From the NCBI GenBank assembly GCA_045576855.1, contig JAZNHG010000007.1, positions 1 through 64,000 on the forward strand: a DNA stretch of 64,000 nucleotides, written 5' to 3'. The DNA is from Colimorpha sp045576855 (GTDB lineage: Bacteria > Bacteroidota > Bacteroidia > Bacteroidales > P3). Under the pieces are notes generated by a model, which worked only from the letters and a program-made list of their open reading frames with translations, was not told where the DNA came from and made no database searches. The translations under genes and the position numbers were made by a program. Shown one piece after another: positions 17,569-25,655 of this stretch (within the stretch, counting starts at the first letter, position 1; the number at the start of each line of letters is the position of its first letter).

Positions 17569-17904
17569 TTACTGATTCAGCAATTGATAGATTTTACCTA
17601 CCGTCTCATAGGTCTGCATATCGGTGCTGAGGAAGGGGATGCCCTCTTCGTTGCTCTGCTCCACGGTGTCTTCGCTGGCGGTGAGCCCCTTGACGAGGAT
17701 GACGCAGGACAACTCCTTGAGCGAGGCAATGGCCATCACATTCTTATGGGTCTGCAGGGTAACCCACACATTGCCCATCTCGGCATTGCCCATCACATCG
17801 CTCAGCAGGTCGCTGACATAGCAGCCGTCGATATCGCGGTCCAGACCGTTCTCGCCGCTCAGCACCTTGAGGTTCAGTTTCTCTACAAGTTCTTTGACTT
17901 TCAT
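17569..17904 (-). CDS. DRTGG domain protein
   Basis: 111 aa, a stand-alone DRTGG-type domain (LNLKVLSGENGLDRDIDGCYVSDLLSDVMG). Such domains occur beside CBS domains in regulatory proteins and as short proteins next to PHP phosphoesterases. Ligand and partner are unknown. It is the middle gene between the acyl-CoA dehydrogenase (28 bp upstream) and the PHP gene. Confidence 0.75.
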   Translation of the reverse strand: MKVKELVEKLNLKVLSGENGLDRDIDGCYVSDLLSDVMGNAEMGNVWVTLQTHKNVMAIASLKELSCVILVKGLTASEDTVEQSNEEGIPFLSTDMQTYETVGKIYQLLNQ

Positions 17905-17932
17905 TGTTGTCTCATTTATTATGGTTCATGAT

Positions 17933-19642
17933 TTATTCGGCACGGAACGACGGGAGGTCGGCCTCGGTGAAGTGCATCACATAGTAAGCCTTGGCACAGA
18001 CATCCTCCTCGGTCATGCGCACATAGACATTGGCGCTTTTCTCAAAGAGGTCGGCACAACGGGTGGCGTCGTCCATGATGAGCAGGCTCATGATGATTTC
18101 GGCAGTCATGTCGTAGAGGCGGCGTGCCAGGAAGTCGTGCACCTCCTGATTGTTCTGTTCCTTGACATAATTGACAGCCTTCTCGTAGAGGTCCACCAGC
18201 GGGGCTATGCGGGCCTTGAGGGGCTGCATGGCGGGGCTCACCTCGCTCTGCATCATGTCGCGCATCACCTGCAGGTAAGTACCATTGGTGACATAGCGAA
18301 TAGCGGCAACCACCTGCAACTGGGTGGTACCCTCGTAGATGGAGAATATGCGCGCATCACGATAGAGACGCTGGCTCTTATACTCCATAATGAAGCCCGA
18401 ACCACCGTGGATACTGATAGCATCATAGGCGTTCTGCGAAGCATACTCGCTATTCATACCCTTGGCCAAGGGGGTGAAGGCGTCGGCCAACTTGCTGTAC
18501 AGCTTCATCTCGGCGCGCTCGTCGGGTTCCAGCTTGCGGTCGCGGCTGATGTCCTCCAGGCTCTTGTAGATATCCACATAGCGCGAGGTGCAGTAGAGCA
18601 GCGAACGGCCGGCATCGAGTTTAGCCTTCATGCGGCTCAGCATGTCGTAGACGGCGGGGAAGTTGATAATCTTCTCGCCAAACTGGGCACGCTCGCGGGC
18701 ATAGGCCAGACCCTCGTTGTATGCCTCCTGCTCCACACCGACGCTCTGGGCGGCGATACCCAGACGGGCACCGTTCATCAGCGCCATCACATACTTAATC
18801 AGACCCAGCTTGCGGTCGCCACAGAGTTCAGCCTTGGCGTTCTTATAGGTCAGCTCGCAGGTGGGACTGCCGTGGATACCCAGCTTATGCTCTATGTGGC
18901 GCACATCGACGCCTCCATTGCGTTTGTCGTAGATAAACATCGAGAGGCCACGACCGTCCTTGGTGCCCTCCTCCGAACGGGCCAGCACCAGATGGATGTC
19001 CGAGTCACCATTGGTGATGAAACGCTTCACACCGTTCAGGCGCCAGCACTGCTCTTTCTCGTCGTATGTGGCCTTCAGCATCACCCGCTGCAGGTCGCTG
19101 CCGGCATCTGGCTCGGTGAGGTCCATGCTCATAGTCTCGCCGGCACATATACGCGGAATATATTTGGCACGCTGCTCCTCGCTACCGAACTCATAGAGGG
19201 TGTCGATACAACTCTGCAGACTCCAAATATTTTGGAAGCCGGCATCGGCAGCACTGATTACCTCGCTCATCATGCTGAAGATGGTGGAGGGGAGGTTCAA
19301 TCCACCGTAGCGGCGCGGCATCGAGACGCCGTAGAGGCCCGCCTTGCGGGTGATGTCCAGGTTCTCGAATGTCTTGCTGGCATAAATCATGCGGCCATTC
19401 TCCAGGTGCGGACCCTCGAGGTCCACGCTCTCCGAATTGGGCTCTATGGTGTTGGCAGCCACGTCGCCCGTGATGTCGAGGATGCGACGATAGTTCTCTA
19501 TAGCGTCCTCGTAGTCGACGGGGGCGTCGGCGTGCTCGGCCGCATCGGCGTAGTTCTTCTCTTTCAGCTCCACCAGACGCTTCATCAGCGGATGGCCGAG
19601 GTGGAACTCTATCTCAGGATGGTCTGTATAATAGTTTGCCAT
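17933..19642 (-). CDS. Acyl-CoA dehydrogenase
   Basis: 569 aa, longer than the classical 380-aa enzymes because of a C-terminal helical extension. FAD/substrate motifs are present: SMDLTEPDAGSDLQ at about 170, RFITNGDSDIH, and the catalytic-base region IFSIYEGTTQLQ at about 440. It oxidises acyl-CoA thioesters to enoyl-CoA and passes electrons to ETF, whose two subunits are encoded directly upstream (3-bp gap). The chain-length preference cannot be read from sequence. Confidence 0.93.
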   Translation of the reverse strand: MANYYTDHPEIEFHLGHPLMKRLVELKEKNYADAAEHADAPVDYEDAIENYRRILDITGDVAANTIEPNSESVDLEGPHLENGRMIYASKTFENLDITRKAGLYGVSMPRRYGGLNLPSTIFSMMSEVISAADAGFQNIWSLQSCIDTLYEFGSEEQRAKYIPRICAGETMSMDLTEPDAGSDLQRVMLKATYDEKEQCWRLNGVKRFITNGDSDIHLVLARSEEGTKDGRGLSMFIYDKRNGGVDVRHIEHKLGIHGSPTCELTYKNAKAELCGDRKLGLIKYVMALMNGARLGIAAQSVGVEQEAYNEGLAYARERAQFGEKIINFPAVYDMLSRMKAKLDAGRSLLYCTSRYVDIYKSLEDISRDRKLEPDERAEMKLYSKLADAFTPLAKGMNSEYASQNAYDAISIHGGSGFIMEYKSQRLYRDARIFSIYEGTTQLQVVAAIRYVTNGTYLQVMRDMMQSEVSPAMQPLKARIAPLVDLYEKAVNYVKEQNNQEVHDFLARRLYDMTAEIIMSLLIMDDATRCADLFEKSANVYVRMTEEDVCAKAYYVMHFTEADLPSFRAE

Positions 19643-19645
19643 GAT

Positions 19646-20668
19646 TTATTTGCTGTTTTGTTTGTAATATTTAATCAACTTGGGGACAACCTCTTCGACG
19701 GTGCCGGTGATTACATAGTCGGCAATCTTGTTGATGGGGGCGTCGGGGTCACTGTTGATGCTGATGATGATGCCGCTGTCCTGCATACCGGCGATGTGCT
19801 GTATCTGTCCGCTGATGCCGCAGGCGATATATACCTTGGGGTGCACGGTGACGCCCGTCTGGCCTATCTGGCGGTCGTTTTCTATCCATCCGGCGTCGAC
19901 GGCGGCACGGCTGCCGCCCACTTCGCCATGCAGCACCTTGGCCAGCTCGAAGAGCATGTCGAAGCCCTCTTTGCTGCCCACACCATAGCCGCCGCTGACG
20001 ACGATGGGGGCGCCCTTCAGGTTGTGCTTGGCGGCCTCCACATGGTGGTCCAGCACCTTGACTACGAATGCCTCGGGACCCACATATTTGCCCACCTCGG
20101 GATAGACCACCTCCTGGCGGCAGGGCCCATCGTACAGCGCTTTCTGCATGACGCCGGAGCGCACGGTGGCCATCTGCGGGCGGTGCTCGGGGTTGACAAT
20201 GGTGGCCACGATGTTGCCACCGAAGGCGGGACGTATCTGATAGAGCAGGTTCTCATACACCTTGCCGCTCTTCTTGTCCTCGTAGGGGCCTATCTCCAAC
20301 TGCGTGCAGTCGGCCGTCAGACCGCTGGTGAGGCTCGACGAGACGCGGGGCCCCAGGTCGCGCCCAATGACGGTGGCGCCCATGAGGCATATCTGAGGCT
20401 GCTCTTCGCGGAAGAGGTTCACCACGATGTCAGTGTGCGGCGCCGAGGTGTAGGGGAACAGGCCGGGGGCGTCGAAGACAAAGAGTTTGTCGACGCCGTA
20501 GGGCAGTATCTGCTGCTCGACATTATTCTTGATGCCGGTGCCTATGGCAACAGCATGGAGTTCCACACCGAGTTGGTTGGCAAGCTTGCGGCCTTTGGTC
20601 AGCAGCTCCTGCGACACCTCTCTGACTTCGGTGTTCTCCAGCTCGATATATACAAAAACATTATTCAT
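19646..20668 (-). CDS. etfA: Electron transfer flavoprotein, alpha subunit
   Basis: 340 aa. The N-terminal nucleotide-binding-like domain is followed by the FAD-binding domain with VVSGGYGVGSKEGF, GGSRAAVDAGW, QIGQTGVTVHPKVYIACGISG and SINSDPDAPI, all diagnostic of EtfA. It lies 2 bp after etfB and 3 bp before the dehydrogenase, so the three genes form an operon. Whether this ETF is bifurcating cannot be decided here. Confidence 0.96.
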   Translation of the reverse strand: MNNVFVYIELENTEVREVSQELLTKGRKLANQLGVELHAVAIGTGIKNNVEQQILPYGVDKLFVFDAPGLFPYTSAPHTDIVVNLFREEQPQICLMGATVIGRDLGPRVSSSLTSGLTADCTQLEIGPYEDKKSGKVYENLLYQIRPAFGGNIVATIVNPEHRPQMATVRSGVMQKALYDGPCRQEVVYPEVGKYVGPEAFVVKVLDHHVEAAKHNLKGAPIVVSGGYGVGSKEGFDMLFELAKVLHGEVGGSRAAVDAGWIENDRQIGQTGVTVHPKVYIACGISGQIQHIAGMQDSGIIISINSDPDAPINKIADYVITGTVEEVVPKLIKYYKQNSK

Positions 20669-20670
20669 GA

Positions 20671-21540
20671 CTATCCTATGATTTTATCTTGGAGAAGTTC
20701 AACAATAAGAGACTCGATATCTGCATCGGCAGCCGTGAGGCTCTTGCTTTCCTTGGCCTGGAAGGCGATGCTCTGCACCTCCTTGACCTTGGTGGGGCTG
20801 CCGCTCATGCCGCACTGGGCGGGGTCGCCGTCCACGTCGGCCACGCTCCACTGCGTGAGCACCAGCTCGGGCCGCTGGGCGCGGAGGGCCTTGCGGGGGT
20901 CGTCGTCGGCCACTTCGAGCGGGCAGGCGGCATATTTGTACTTCATCACCAGCTTGGCATTGGCCGGACGGCACTCGGCGGCGCTGCCGTTGACGGTGAC
21001 CACCAGGGGCAGGGGGGCCTCGACCAGCTCCACGCCACCGTCAATCATGCGGCGTATGGTGGCCTTGCCGTTCTCAACCTTCACTATCTCCTCGGCGTAG
21101 GTCACCTGGTTCAAACCCAGCTTCTGGGCCACCTGCGGACCCACCTGGGCCGTGTCGCCGTCGATGGCCTGACGGCCGCCTATCACCAGGTCCACGTCGC
21201 CAATCTTCTCTATGGCCGTGGCCAGGGCATAGCTCGTGGCCAGCGTGTCGGCGCCGGCGAAGAGGCGGTCGGTCAGCAGCCAACCGGTGTCGGCGCCGCG
21301 ATAGAGACCTTCGCGGATAATCTCGCCGGCACGCGGCGGGCCCATCGTCAGCAGGCCAACAGTGGTGCCGGGGTTCTGCTCCTTGATGCGGAGCGCCTGC
21401 TCCAACGCATTCAAATCTTCGGGGTTGAAAATGGCGGGCAGCGCGGCGCGGTTCACCGTGCCCTCTGCCGTCATAGCATCTTTGCCAACATTGCGAGTAT
21501 CAGGAACTTGCTTGGCAAGTACAACAATTTTCAGACTCAT
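20671..21540 (-). CDS. etfB: Electron transfer flavoprotein, beta subunit
   Basis: 289 aa, slightly longer than typical EtfB (about 260). Diagnostic segments: VVLAKQVPDTRNVG at the start, LNALEQALRIKEQ, GRQAIDGDTAQVGPQVAQKLG near 145, and the C-terminal KVKEVQSI segment. A TATCTTTG promoter lies 23 bp before the start. First gene of the etfB-etfA-acyl-CoA dehydrogenase operon. Confidence 0.96.
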   Translation of the reverse strand: MSLKIVVLAKQVPDTRNVGKDAMTAEGTVNRAALPAIFNPEDLNALEQALRIKEQNPGTTVGLLTMGPPRAGEIIREGLYRGADTGWLLTDRLFAGADTLATSYALATAIEKIGDVDLVIGGRQAIDGDTAQVGPQVAQKLGLNQVTYAEEIVKVENGKATIRRMIDGGVELVEAPLPLVVTVNGSAAECRPANAKLVMKYKYAACPLEVADDDPRKALRAQRPELVLTQWSVADVDGDPAQCGMSGSPTKVKEVQSIAFQAKESKSLTAADADIESLIVELLQDKIIG

Positions 21541-21562
21541 ATTTTAATACAATTTAACAATG

Positions 21563-21570
21563 CAAAGATA
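21563..21570 (-). promoter_or_regulatory. -7 box for the etfB operon
   Basis: The minus strand reads TATCTTTGCA, an exact TAnnTTTG match, 23 bp before the etfB start codon. This implies a very short untranslated leader. Confidence 0.65.
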
Positions 21571-21699
21571 CGCATTTTTTACGACATGGCAACAAAAAAG
21601 TGTCCGGCAGGCCATATTTTAACGTTTCCGCCTGCCCCCACACCCCAGCCGCCACTGCCGGCAACAACCGGAACCGCACCCACGATTGGCCTGTATTCT

Positions 21700-21870
21700 A
21701 CTCATTTTCACCTTACCAACACCTACCGCGGTAGGTGTTGGTAAGTCGTTGGTAAGTCGTTGGTAAGTCGTTGGTAAGTCGATGATAGGTTGGAAGCCTG
21801 GCGTTCAGTGGGTTACAAGGGCGTTTTTTCGCGTCACAACAGGCGGGGGTGTTTTAACATTTGGCCGGGA
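21700..21870 (-). repeat. 11-bp iteron element, copy A
   Basis: Read on the minus strand it comprises a TTTTAACAT-type box, a conserved ~55-bp block (GTTGTGACGCGAAAAAACG, then CCCTTGTAACCCACTGAACG, ending CCAACCTATCAT), four CGACTTACCAA 11-mers, and a terminal palindrome ACCTACCGCGGTAGGT. A second copy in the opposite orientation lies at 60181-60320. The rest of the 398-bp spacer holds only the etfB promoter and a terminator. Confidence 0.75.
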
Positions 21871-21886
21871 CGAGGGGGCAAAAAGA

Positions 21887-21912
21887 GGGGGACCTCCGGC
21901 CGGAGGTCCCCC
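21887..21912 (-). terminator. Terminator of the nitroreductase gene
   Basis: A perfect 26-bp palindrome (GGGGGACCTCCGG and its complement) is followed on the minus strand by TCTTTTTG. It lies 26 bp beyond the nitroreductase stop. Confidence 0.75.
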
Positions 21913-21938
21913 TGTGGCATGGCCCGATGCGGGCGCTG

Positions 21939-22697
21939 TCAGAACTGCCACATGCCGCTGTCGCGCAGGAATTGCAGCAGGTCGCGGCTGACGCTCTCGT
22001 TCATCTGGCGCGGGTAGCGCTTGGTGGTGAATATTTCGCAGTAGTTGCGCGTGCCGTTCTCCTCCACCATGCGGCGGTTGAAGGGGTCGTCGTCGCGCAC
22101 GCGATGGCTCTCCACGAGCTCGGCGTCGGTGGGCACATGGTAGGTCTCGCTGTGCACCACGGCGTCGGCACCGAGGCGTTCGCTGCGGCGCGGCTCTTCG
22201 GCCGGGTGCCCCATCGCGATGGCAATCACGGGCACCACCCCGCGGGGGCACTGCAGCAGGTCGGCTATCTGGCGCGTATTGTAGTTGACGGTACCCAGAT
22301 AGCAGAACCCCAACCCCCTGGACTCGGCGGCGATGCAGATATTCTGTGCGCAGAGCGAGGCGTCGACCAGGGCCGAGGTGAACCAGAGCAGGTTGCCGTA
22401 GGGCTCGTCGCACTGGTTGACGCGGCAATACTGGTGGTAGCGAGCCACGTCGACACACACGGTGAGCCACAGCGGAGCCGAGGCGCACTGGCCGAAATGC
22501 AGCTTGCAGAGCTCGCTGCGCAGCGGGTCGCGCTGGGTGGTGATGATGCTGTACAGCTGCATATTGCCCGTGTTGGAGGCACGCAGGCCGCAGGCAAGCA
22601 GCTCGTCGAGCAGCTCGGCGCTGACGGGTTCGGGGGTGAATTGGCGCACACTGCGGTGCTGCATCATGATTTCGATGGGGTCTTTACTCATGGTCAA
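21939..22697 (-). CDS. Nitroreductase-family flavoprotein
   Basis: 252 aa. N-terminal FMN-binding signature HRSVRQFTPEPVSAELL, then RASNTGNMQLYS, ALVDASLCAQNICIAAESRGLGFCYLG and the NfsA-like C-terminal segment VVPVIAIAMGHP. Likely an FMN-dependent NAD(P)H oxidoreductase of the NfsA/FRP type; the natural substrate is unknown. It overlaps the end of the glycosyltransferase gene by 14 bp. ATG at 22691 is an alternative start. Confidence 0.85.
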   Translation of the reverse strand: MTMSKDPIEIMMQHRSVRQFTPEPVSAELLDELLACGLRASNTGNMQLYSIITTQRDPLRSELCKLHFGQCASAPLWLTVCVDVARYHQYCRVNQCDEPYGNLLWFTSALVDASLCAQNICIAAESRGLGFCYLGTVNYNTRQIADLLQCPRGVVPVIAIAMGHPAEEPRRSERLGADAVVHSETYHVPTDAELVESHRVRDDDPFNRRMVEENGTRNYCEIFTTKRYPRQMNESVSRDLLQFLRDSGMWQF

Positions 22698-24423
22698 TCG
22701 GTCTTGTAATGGTTACACTATCGTCTGTGCGGCTGACGGAGGCCGGCAGTCGCAGGCTGTTGTCGGTGGGGTGCGCTCCGCGGGCAAGGCAGAATCCCGA
22801 GGGGAAGGTGCCGTCGGCGGGCGGACGGCCCATCTGCATGTCGCACTCGATGCGGGTGGTGCTGCCGGCCCGCAGCGTGTCCGTGAGCGGACATCCGCCG
22901 CCGCTGGCTTTATAACGTGCTTCGTTGAAAAATATTGTGAGCCGCAGCGGCAGGCTGTCGGTGCTGTAGATGTCGTAGGGATAGGGGTTGGTGACCGCGA
23001 GGACGACATGGAGCGCCCCCAGACTGTCGGCCCCCTTGGACGAGCGCAGTATGGGCAGGCGCGCCTGTATGGGCTCGGCTGCGGCGATGGCAACCTCGCG
23101 CAAAGGGTGGAAGTCGGGCACTATGTCGTAGTAGAACGGCTTGCCGTTGGGCAGCTCCAGCCGGTGGCTCTGCCGGTTGGTGAAGTTGCCCACCACGATG
23201 TCGCGGCCCGCGAAACGGCGGTCGGCAGTGTCGTACTGCCACTGGCTGTGGCGGTTGAAATAGTAGGGGGCGCAGTAGGCTTCGCCGCCGGTATAGAAGG
23301 TGTACTTGGGCGCGGCGGTGTAGGTGTGCATGAACTGCACGGGGCGTCCGTCGGCCACACGGGCGATGGAGGCATAGAGCTCGCGCTGCCCCCAGAGCTC
23401 GCCCTTGAGGCCCACCGGGTTGAACAGGGCCAGCAGCCTCGCCGCCAGGAAGAGGACCAGGCTGACCCACCCCGCGATACGGGTGTAGCGGCTGCCGCGT
23501 CCGGCCCAGAACACGAAGGCCACCACCGGGAAGACCACGGGAAGCACCCACTGCGGCTGCACGGGGCCCCGCAGTGTGGAGACCAGAAAGAAGAGCAAAA
23601 ATCCGCCGCCCAGGAAGAGCAGGGCGCGGGCAAAGGGGTCGGACAGGTGCGCACGGCCGACGCCACGCACCAGATGCACGAGCCAAAGGGGATTGAATAT
23701 CACGAGCGCGGTCAGCAGATACTCGAGGGTGAAATTGACGCGATAGGCGTCGGCGGTACGGTCCACCAGATGGTAGCGGAACGACACCCAGTCGTGCTCA
23801 TACTGCCACCACAGATGCGGGGCATAGAGCACCAGACACACCACGGCGGCAAGCCACAGCTGCCAACGCAGGAGCAGCTTGGGATTGGACACAATCACCA
23901 GCGCCACCACCAGCGCCCCATGGTATTTGCTATAGCCCAACAGGGCCACCGTCAGGGCCAGGAGCAAGGCGTTGGGCACACTGACCCGGGCACTGAAGCG
24001 CTTGTAGGCCCACAGAAAGAGCACGGTGGACATCATCAGCGGCGCATCGGGCAGGGCCAGAAAGCCGTAGAGTTGCAGCAAAGGCTGCGAGAAACAGAGC
24101 AGAATGTAGAACAGCGCGTCGCGTCGCGATGCCCCGTCCGGGCGAATCAGCCGCCAGAAAAGCAGCAGATAGAGCGGCTGCAGCAGCGTGCAGGCCAGCC
24201 GCACCCCCAGGGTGCCTGGCATCCAGGCCGTGAGCCACACCAGCAGCGCCACCATCGGCGGGTGGTCGAAATAGCCCCAATCCAGATGTTGGGAGAAATA
24301 CCAGTAGTAAGCCTCGTCGTTCGCCAGGTCCATAAAGGCGGCCTGAAAGAGATTGGCCACCCACCATGCCGCCAACGCGAGTAGAACAAGTGTGTCAGGT
24401 CGCAAGGACCTGACACACTGCAT
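22684..24423 (-). CDS. Glycosyltransferase family 39 (PMT/ArnT-like) membrane protein
   Basis: 579 aa from ATG 24423, four bases after the fabG stop; an upstream ATG at 24453 would sit inside fabG. About eleven membrane segments precede a C-terminal soluble domain. The first external loop carries MDLANDEAYYWYFSQ and YFDHPPMVALLV, typical of polyprenyl-phosphate-sugar-dependent GT-C transferases such as ArnT. The acceptor is unknown. Its placement behind fatty-acid genes and lipid A genes elsewhere in the window fits lipid or envelope glycosylation, which is inference. Codons 2-12 form a perfect inverted repeat. Confidence 0.8.
   Translation of the reverse strand: MQCVRSLRPDTLVLLALAAWWVANLFQAAFMDLANDEAYYWYFSQHLDWGYFDHPPMVALLVWLTAWMPGTLGVRLACTLLQPLYLLLFWRLIRPDGASRRDALFYILLCFSQPLLQLYGFLALPDAPLMMSTVLFLWAYKRFSARVSVPNALLLALTVALLGYSKYHGALVVALVIVSNPKLLLRWQLWLAAVVCLVLYAPHLWWQYEHDWVSFRYHLVDRTADAYRVNFTLEYLLTALVIFNPLWLVHLVRGVGRAHLSDPFARALLFLGGGFLLFFLVSTLRGPVQPQWVLPVVFPVVAFVFWAGRGSRYTRIAGWVSLVLFLAARLLALFNPVGLKGELWGQRELYASIARVADGRPVQFMHTYTAAPKYTFYTGGEAYCAPYYFNRHSQWQYDTADRRFAGRDIVVGNFTNRQSHRLELPNGKPFYYDIVPDFHPLREVAIAAAEPIQARLPILRSSKGADSLGALHVVLAVTNPYPYDIYSTDSLPLRLTIFFNEARYKASGGGCPLTDTLRAGSTTRIECDMQMGRPPADGTFPSGFCLARGAHPTDNSLRLPASVSRTDDSVTITRPIDHE
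24389..24419 (-). promoter_or_regulatory. 13-bp perfect inverted repeat at the GT39 start
   Basis: Arms AGTGTGTCAGGTC (24389-24401) and GACCTGACACACT (24407-24419) enclose a 5-base loop, directly after the fabG stop and GT39 start codon. In mRNA it would make a strong hairpin covering the first codons. It could terminate or protect the fab transcript, or lower GT39 translation. There is no long U-tract. Confidence 0.6.
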
Positions 24424-24427
24424 AATC

Positions 24428-25174
24428 TTAGAGCGAGATACCGCCATCGACACAGATTACCTGTCCGGTGATATACTCGCTGAGGTCGGAGGCCAGGAAG
24501 AGCGAGGTGCGGGCGATGTCGAGGTCGGTGCCGCCACGGTGCAGTGGGATGTCGGAGAGCCACTTGTCGCGGGCCTCTTGCGGCATGGCCAGCGTCATGG
24601 CCGACTCGATAAAGCCGGGCGCTATGGCATTGCAGCGGATGCCGCGCGAACCGAGCTCCTTGGCCAGACTCTTGCTGAAGCCGATAATGCCTGCCTTGGA
24701 TGCGGAATAGTTGCACTGGCCTGCGTTGCCGTTGACGCCGACAACGGACGACGTGTTGATGATGGAACCCGAACGCTGCTTGAGCATCATGGGTGCAAAA
24801 GCCTTGCAATAGTTGAATACCGAGCGCAGATTGACCTCGAGTACAAGGTCCCAGTCCTTGGGGCTCATGCGGAGCAGCAGGGTGTCGCGGGTGATGCCGG
24901 CATTGTTGACCAGCGCATCCAGACGGCCATACTCCTTCTGCACCTGCTCGGCCACGGCCATCGTCTGGTCGTAGTCGGCGGCATTGCTGGCGATGAAGGT
25001 ACTGCGGGGGCTCACTTTCTGCAATTCTGCCAAGAGTTCGCGGCTGGCGTCGTTCTCCTGCAAATCAGTGAATATCACGGTGGCACCGTGCTCGGCAAAG
25101 AGCTGTGCGGTGCGCTTGCCGATGCCGCGCGAGGCACCGGTAATCAGGGTTATTTTGTTTTCTAGCAGTTTCAT
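24428..25174 (-). CDS. fabG: 3-oxoacyl-ACP reductase FabG
   Basis: 248 aa short-chain dehydrogenase. Cofactor motif TGASRGIGKRTAQLF at residue 13, NNAGITRD at about 88, and catalytic Ser-Tyr-Lys in SSVVGVNGNAGQCNYSASK (about 138-155). It reduces 3-oxoacyl-ACP with NADPH in type II fatty acid synthesis. It overlaps the fabZ stop by one base (TAATG). Confidence 0.95.
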   Translation of the reverse strand: MKLLENKITLITGASRGIGKRTAQLFAEHGATVIFTDLQENDASRELLAELQKVSPRSTFIASNAADYDQTMAVAEQVQKEYGRLDALVNNAGITRDTLLLRMSPKDWDLVLEVNLRSVFNYCKAFAPMMLKQRSGSIINTSSVVGVNGNAGQCNYSASKAGIIGFSKSLAKELGSRGIRCNAIAPGFIESAMTLAMPQEARDKWLSDIPLHRGGTDLDIARTSLFLASDLSEYITGQVICVDGGISL

Positions 25175-25605
25175 TATTCTTTCGGATTATCAATTAAGGC
25201 AAATGTGAGTTCACCCTGGCAGCAGGGCTTACCATTGACGCTGGCTTTAGCATCCACAAAGAAGATCATGCCGCGGCGGTTGGTGATGTGGGCGTGCACC
25301 TCGATGGTGTCGCCGGGACGCACCGGCTGGCGGAAGCGCACATTGTTGATACCGCTATAGAGCGGGGTGCGGCCGACCAATTCGTCGCGCACCAGGATGC
25401 AGGACGACTGGGCCATGATTTCACACTGGATTACGCCCGGCACCACAGGGTTGCCAGGGAAATGTCCTTGCAGGAAGAATTCGTCGCCGCGCACATGGTA
25501 GTGGGCGATAGCTTCCTGGCCTTCCATCACGACATCGTCGATGAGCAGCATCGGCTCGCGGTGCGGCAGGAAGGTCTTAATCTCATTACGGTCTAGTACA
25601 TTCAT
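25174..25605 (-). CDS. fabZ: 3-hydroxyacyl-ACP dehydratase FabZ
   Basis: 143 aa from ATG 25605; 5' extension in frame gives sequence unlike FabZ. Signature FLPHREPMLLIDDV and the hot-dog catalytic motif GHFPGNPVVPGVIQCEIMAQ (about residues 48-67, with catalytic His and Glu). It dehydrates 3-hydroxyacyl-ACP. It lies 50 bp after fabF and is translationally coupled to fabG. Confidence 0.95.
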   Translation of the reverse strand: MNVLDRNEIKTFLPHREPMLLIDDVVMEGQEAIAHYHVRGDEFFLQGHFPGNPVVPGVIQCEIMAQSSCILVRDELVGRTPLYSGINNVRFRQPVRPGDTIEVHAHITNRRGMIFFVDAKASVNGKPCCQGELTFALIDNPKE

Positions 25606-25655
25606 TGTATCTATAACTTTGTATGACTCTTTTTTATTGTGCAACGCACTCGATT

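Noticed and set aside
21725..21790. Possible CRISPR array (GTTGGTAAGTC repeats)
   Set aside because: Units are 11 bp, directly tandem with no spacers, and no cas genes are present.
21700..21870. Integron attC site or insertion-sequence end
   Set aside because: The short palindromes are present, but there are no R/L core sites, integrase, transposase or target duplications that I can see.
21805..22488. Minus-strand frame whose C-terminal peptide (VVTRKNALVTH) recurs at 60018-60218
   Set aside because: The shared peptide comes from the duplicated iteron element, not from homologous proteins; both frames are otherwise shadows or spacer DNA.
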